Part shown: positions 6,425 through 6,490 of the stretch, piece after piece
Numbering within the stretch: the stretch's first letter is position 1
Layout of the letters: every line of letters starts with the position of its first letter
Assembly (NCBI GenBank): GCA_052034135.1
Contig: JBPOJC010000006.1
Span: forward strand, 1-6,490
Origin: JAGPKI01 sp052034135
GTDB lineage: Bacteria; Caldisericota; Caldisericia; UBA6126; JAGPKI01
DNA: 6,490 nucleotides
Reading direction: 5' to 3'
Position numbers and translations under genes: made by a program
The notes under the pieces: model-generated
What the model saw: only the letters and a program-made list of their open reading frames with translations
Database searches by the model: none
What the model was told of the DNA's origin: nothing

Positions 6425-6438
6425 TATACTACAGTATA
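6425..6438. repeat. Inverted repeat upstream of the next gene
   Basis: TATACT and AGTATA flank AC, a 14-bp dyad about 40 bp before the terminal Shine-Dalgarno sequence. It could be an operator for the gene beyond the edge. The same arms occur at 3223-3237, but such AT-rich dyads arise easily by chance. Confidence 0.25.
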
Positions 6439-6478
6439 GTTTGTCTTTTTTGTAATCAAAAGGTGGTATGTTAAATAC

Positions 6479-6484
6479 AAGGAG
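6479..6484 (+). promoter_or_regulatory. Ribosome binding site of a gene starting beyond the window
   Basis: AAGGAG, with six bases left before the window edge, is the right spacing for a start codon at or just after 6491. An ATG at 6468 lies upstream of it and has AGGTGG too close to serve as its own site. Confidence 0.5.
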
Positions 6485-6490
6485 AAGCAA

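Noticed and set aside
1..6490. Searched by eye for CRISPR repeats, IS ends, tRNA genes, att sites and toxin-antitoxin pairs
   Set aside because: No regularly spaced repeats, long terminal inverted repeats or cloverleaf patterns were seen. The only toxin-like hint is the partial frame at 1-142, with no antitoxin visible.

Overview
This is a 6.5 kb stretch of AT-rich bacterial DNA, roughly one third G+C by eye. It has short intergenic gaps, clear AGGAG/GGAGG ribosome binding sites and many A- or T-ending codons. It fits a low-GC, Firmicutes-like or other AT-rich anaerobe-type bacterium, but no rRNA, tRNA or other marker gene allows a firmer assignment. I see no CRISPR array, insertion sequence, tRNA or integrase.

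Left part (1-1641, minus strand). Three reading units lie in one direction. The first transcribed (841-1641) encodes a probable helix-hairpin-helix DNA glycosylase-like protein. After 28 bp comes a radical SAM gene (126-812) with a good start, SD, CX3CX2C cluster and GGEP motif. It is broken by an in-frame TAG at codon 104 and cut short at its C-terminus. At its 3' end, in another frame, lies a 47-codon open frame (142 to the window edge) resembling the C-terminal half of a small DUF4258-type toxin-like protein. The unit looks like a decaying accessory operon. Readthrough of the amber codon is a less likely alternative.

Middle part (1928-4831). Two intact major facilitator exporters face each other. 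The plus-strand gene starts with TTG and is DHA3-like (macrolide-efflux/EntS-like, about 12 TM). The minus-strand gene is DHA2-like (EmrB/QacA type, about 14 TM). They are different families rather than a duplication, and no regulator gene lies beside either one.

Right part (4832-6490). A 489-bp divergent spacer holds an operator-like inverted repeat near the DHA2 gene, a weak candidate promoter, and a leader in which the ribosome binding site of the next gene can fold into a hairpin. That gene (5321-6382) encodes a secreted protein with a signal peptide, an N-terminal beta-sandwich-like domain and two Ig-like (ASPM/SPD-2/Hydin or BACON-like) repeats, the second cut short. The window ends on a Shine-Dalgarno sequence whose gene starts just beyond the edge.

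There is no convincing new multi-gene system here. The points most worth following are the interrupted radical SAM gene beside the glycosylase-like gene, the frame-switch junction at 126-142, and the structured leader before the secreted protein.
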